64,000 nt of DNA from Melampsora larici-populina 98AG31 (Eukaryota; Basidiomycota; Pucciniomycetes; Pucciniales; Melampsoraceae), in the NCBI RefSeq assembly GCF_000204055.1, contig NW_006768804.1, positions 238,748-302,747 on the forward strand. The letters are read 5' to 3'. Of this stretch, positions 58,987-64,000 are shown one piece after another. Each line of letters starts with the position of its first letter. Within the stretch, counting starts at the first letter, position 1. The notes under the pieces were generated by a model that saw nothing but the letters and a program-made list of their open reading frames with translations, was not told where the DNA came from and searched no databases. A program made the position numbers and the translations under genes.

Positions 58987-59697
58987 CTTCATCATACGTT
59001 GCCAGAGCTGGTTACATTCGGCTTTCACAAAAGTGCTTTGTGCCATTTGCGCATCGTTTTTTGACCAGTAAAAAATTCGGTGTCTGAACATACGGCTTTG
59101 TCCAATGATCCACACCAAAAACGCATCATCAACGGTCCAGCTCATAGATAAGACGGACGCACAGACCCAAATCGTAATCAAGTCTTGCCATTATGAGAGG
59201 ATGAAAAACATCAAGGCGTTTTTGGATCATGAATGAGATCCTGATGGACATTTACGAATATGAAAGAAATGAAGGATTTCTTCATTCTATGAATGGTGAT
59301 TTTCTTTCTGCAAATTGTAAGGTCACACAAACAAATACAGGCGGCAAAAGTAAAAAAAAATAACTTCACCCAAGATCAAATGAATTAAAAAACACGATAG
59401 AATGAAAAAAGAAAGGAATTGGGATGTATATGTATATATAAATTGGTTTAATATTCACAAAAAAAACAGATCTATACTGATTTCTTCCCTTTTCTTTTTA
59501 GAACAAAAAAATGGAAGCATAAAATCATACGACATTATAAAAAGTAGTGGAAAGTTTCTAGTTAATAGAATGGTGGTATGTTTGTGGTCTGTGTATGATA
59601 ACGTCACATACACTCGCACTTGGATTTCTTTTTGAAGATTCTCATTGCTTTTTCATGTGTCCGGAAACACACATTTTCAAGTTACGAGTCTTTTTCC
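58987..59697. other. Non-coding gap before HSP70
   Basis: AT-rich, A-runs near 59340-59520. It contains the presumed 3' UTR of the HSP70 gene on its right side. No supported gene. Confidence 0.5.
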
Positions 59698-62723
<3,026 letters not shown>

Positions 62724-63572
62724 ATGGTAAGTAAAAACAAATATGCCTTACAATCTCTGATAAACCCTCCCAAACTGATAACTGGTTCTATTTCACTAGC
62801 CAAAAGCACCCAAGTTTCGAAAGTTTGCCGCAGTCAAAAAGATGATCAATCCTAATGACTCTCGTTTGGCATCTAATCAAGAAAAAGCGGAAAAGAAAAA
62901 AGAAAAAGAAGCAGCAGCAGCAAAAAATTATGTGTAGGTCATTTATCACATGAGTCACTTTCATTACACATTTGAACGTTTACAAAACTGAGTCAATGAA
63001 AATCACCTCTTCTACAGTGCACCTACACCTACTTCACTCTTCTTAACGCATAACACAGCTCTTGCTCCACCATACCGAGTCTTAGTAGATACCAATTTCT
63101 TGAACCTTTCATTAACCAACCGAATTGATTTAATTAAAGGCATGCTAGATTGTCTTTATGCCAAAGCAATTCCATGTGTCTCTGATTGTGTGATAGCCGA
63201 ACTTGAGAAACTGGGTACTCGTTATCGTTTAGCATTAAATCTTGCAAGAGATCCAAGGGTAGAACGTTTACCTTGTAATCACAAAGGTACCTATGCAGAT
63301 GATTGTATCGTTCAAAGAGTTACTGCACATCGATGTTATATTGTGGCAACTTGTGATAGAGGACTGAGGAGGAGGTTACGGAAGATACCAGGTGTTCCAG
63401 TGCGTCCAATTTTCAACCTTTTCTTGTTGTCTTTGATCATATACTAATGATTCTGATCTTCTCTCCCCTCGACATTTGCAAAAAACATAACTTCTTGAAC
63501 AAAAAGTTGATGTTCATAAAACAAAAACAATATGCCATTGAGAGGCTTCCAGATGCCGGTCTTCCATCATGA
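62724..63572 (+). CDS. FCF1: rRNA-processing protein Fcf1 (Utp24), PIN-domain endonuclease
   Basis: Four exons (62724-62726, 62800-62933, 63018-63399, 63507-63572) give 194 residues, the normal length. Exon 1 is only the ATG codon, followed directly by GTAAGT. Exon 2 encodes the basic N-terminus (PKAPKFRKFAAVKKMIN). Exon 3 encodes the PIN domain with VLVDTNFL (first catalytic Asp), IPCVSDCVIAELEKLG, HKGTYADDCIVQR and YIVATCDRGLRRRLRKIPG, keeping the acidic residues of active Fcf1. Exon 4 ends in YAIERLPDAGLPS. It acts in the nucleolar small-subunit processome, cleaving at the 18S 5' end. Divergent to HSP70. The single-codon first exon is unusual but conserved start context and phase support it. 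Confidence 0.96.
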
Positions 63573-63671
63573 AAAATTTGCTTATCTGATTATGTTTTCT
63601 CTTACTGACTGTCTACCCATCTCAGTCTCGCGCTCCTGTCTACGATCTATTCCATGACCAATAAATTCATA

Positions 63672-63932
63672 TTACCTGTAACTTTTAGCAAGGAGAAATA
63701 GTTTTTGAATTTCATCGGACGGACGCTTGGCAATGATACATTCGCCTTCAAACCAGCCAGATGTGAGCCAAGTACCATTTGATTTTGATACTGTAAGGCT
63801 CATTTCGGGCACTTCAAGATGTATACCAGCCTTGCAAGTCTGGATCTTTACACCGCGCTGGCGCTCTTGATCCAAGACATCTTGCAAACAGGCTAGAATC
63901 AAACAAGGAGAAGAGACGCAGTCGCACGGCAT
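63672..63932 (-). CDS. Hypothetical protein, probably the 3' exon of a gene leaving the window
   Basis: An 86-codon frame on the minus strand, convergent with FCF1 and ending at TAA 63672. It includes ILACLQDVLDQERQRG and GTWLTSGWFEGECIIAKRPS. The composition is protein-like, and it sits 100 bp beyond the FCF1 stop, a usual spacing for convergent fungal genes. Any upstream exons would lie beyond the window edge. The family is not recognised. Confidence 0.35.
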   Translation of the reverse strand: MPCDCVSSPCLILACLQDVLDQERQRGVKIQTCKAGIHLEVPEMSLTVSKSNGTWLTSGWFEGECIIAKRPSDEIQKLFLLAKSYR

Positions 63933-64000
63933 GAGATGTGCCTAGTTTCGGCGTGATACAACAGATAATACACTGCTGGGTCGGGGATGTTTGTATAAGT

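Overview
The window looks like a gene-poor, AT-rich, transposon-filled stretch of a filamentous fungus nuclear genome. I infer a basidiomycete, most likely a rust (Pucciniales). Genes are split by many short (about 50-110 nt) GT-AG introns. A mitochondrial Hsp70 and the ribosome-biogenesis factor FCF1 are clearly fungal-type. Much of the sequence is DNA transposons, their TIR-bearing derivatives and decayed repeats. The genus is not readable from the sequence alone. I recognised no tRNA, rRNA or CRISPR by eye.

Layout. 1-2.7 kb: a small acidic reading frame, a CGCGCC-rich patch and a 1.6 kb TA-flanked TIR element. 2.7-7.4 kb: a 20-exon gene for a secreted protein of about 1066 residues, built from six tandem copies of one alpha+beta domain, each encoded by the same phase-1 exon cassette. 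7.7-14.2 kb: three transposons nested in one another, the innermost a hAT element with its transposase gene and an 8-bp target duplication. 14.2-20.3 kb: decayed or unassigned sequence. 20.3-27.8 kb and 43.7-50.9 kb: two copies of a segmental duplication of about 7.3-7.5 kb in the same orientation, each with a minus-strand gene of an unrecognised family followed by a plus-strand short-chain dehydrogenase (SDR). The SDR is broken in the first copy and intact in the second. Between the copies lie repeat-rich DNA with a 317-bp hAT-type MITE, a bZIP transcription factor gene (34.7-36.5 kb) and a complete 4.9 kb Tc1-like transposon (38.1-43.0 kb). That transposon carries two convergent genes, a DDE transposase and a 708-residue accessory protein with a SAM-like C-terminus. 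51.6-59.7 kb: mostly non-coding, with a small secreted cysteine-rich (CFEM-like) protein, an unrecognised basic nuclear-type protein and a 1 kb TIR element. 59.7-63.6 kb: divergently arranged housekeeping genes, mitochondrial HSP70 (minus) and FCF1 (plus).

How the parts fit. The two housekeeping genes on the right look like an ordinary genomic block. Everything to the left has the character of a fast-evolving compartment, with secreted proteins, lineage-specific paralogues, a duplicated block with one decaying copy, and stacked mobile elements. The most novel-looking items are the six-unit secreted protein, the two-gene transposon, and the duplicated locus in which a templated inverted patch has replaced part of one SDR copy. 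All splice models were made by eye from GT/AG signals and reading-phase consistency.
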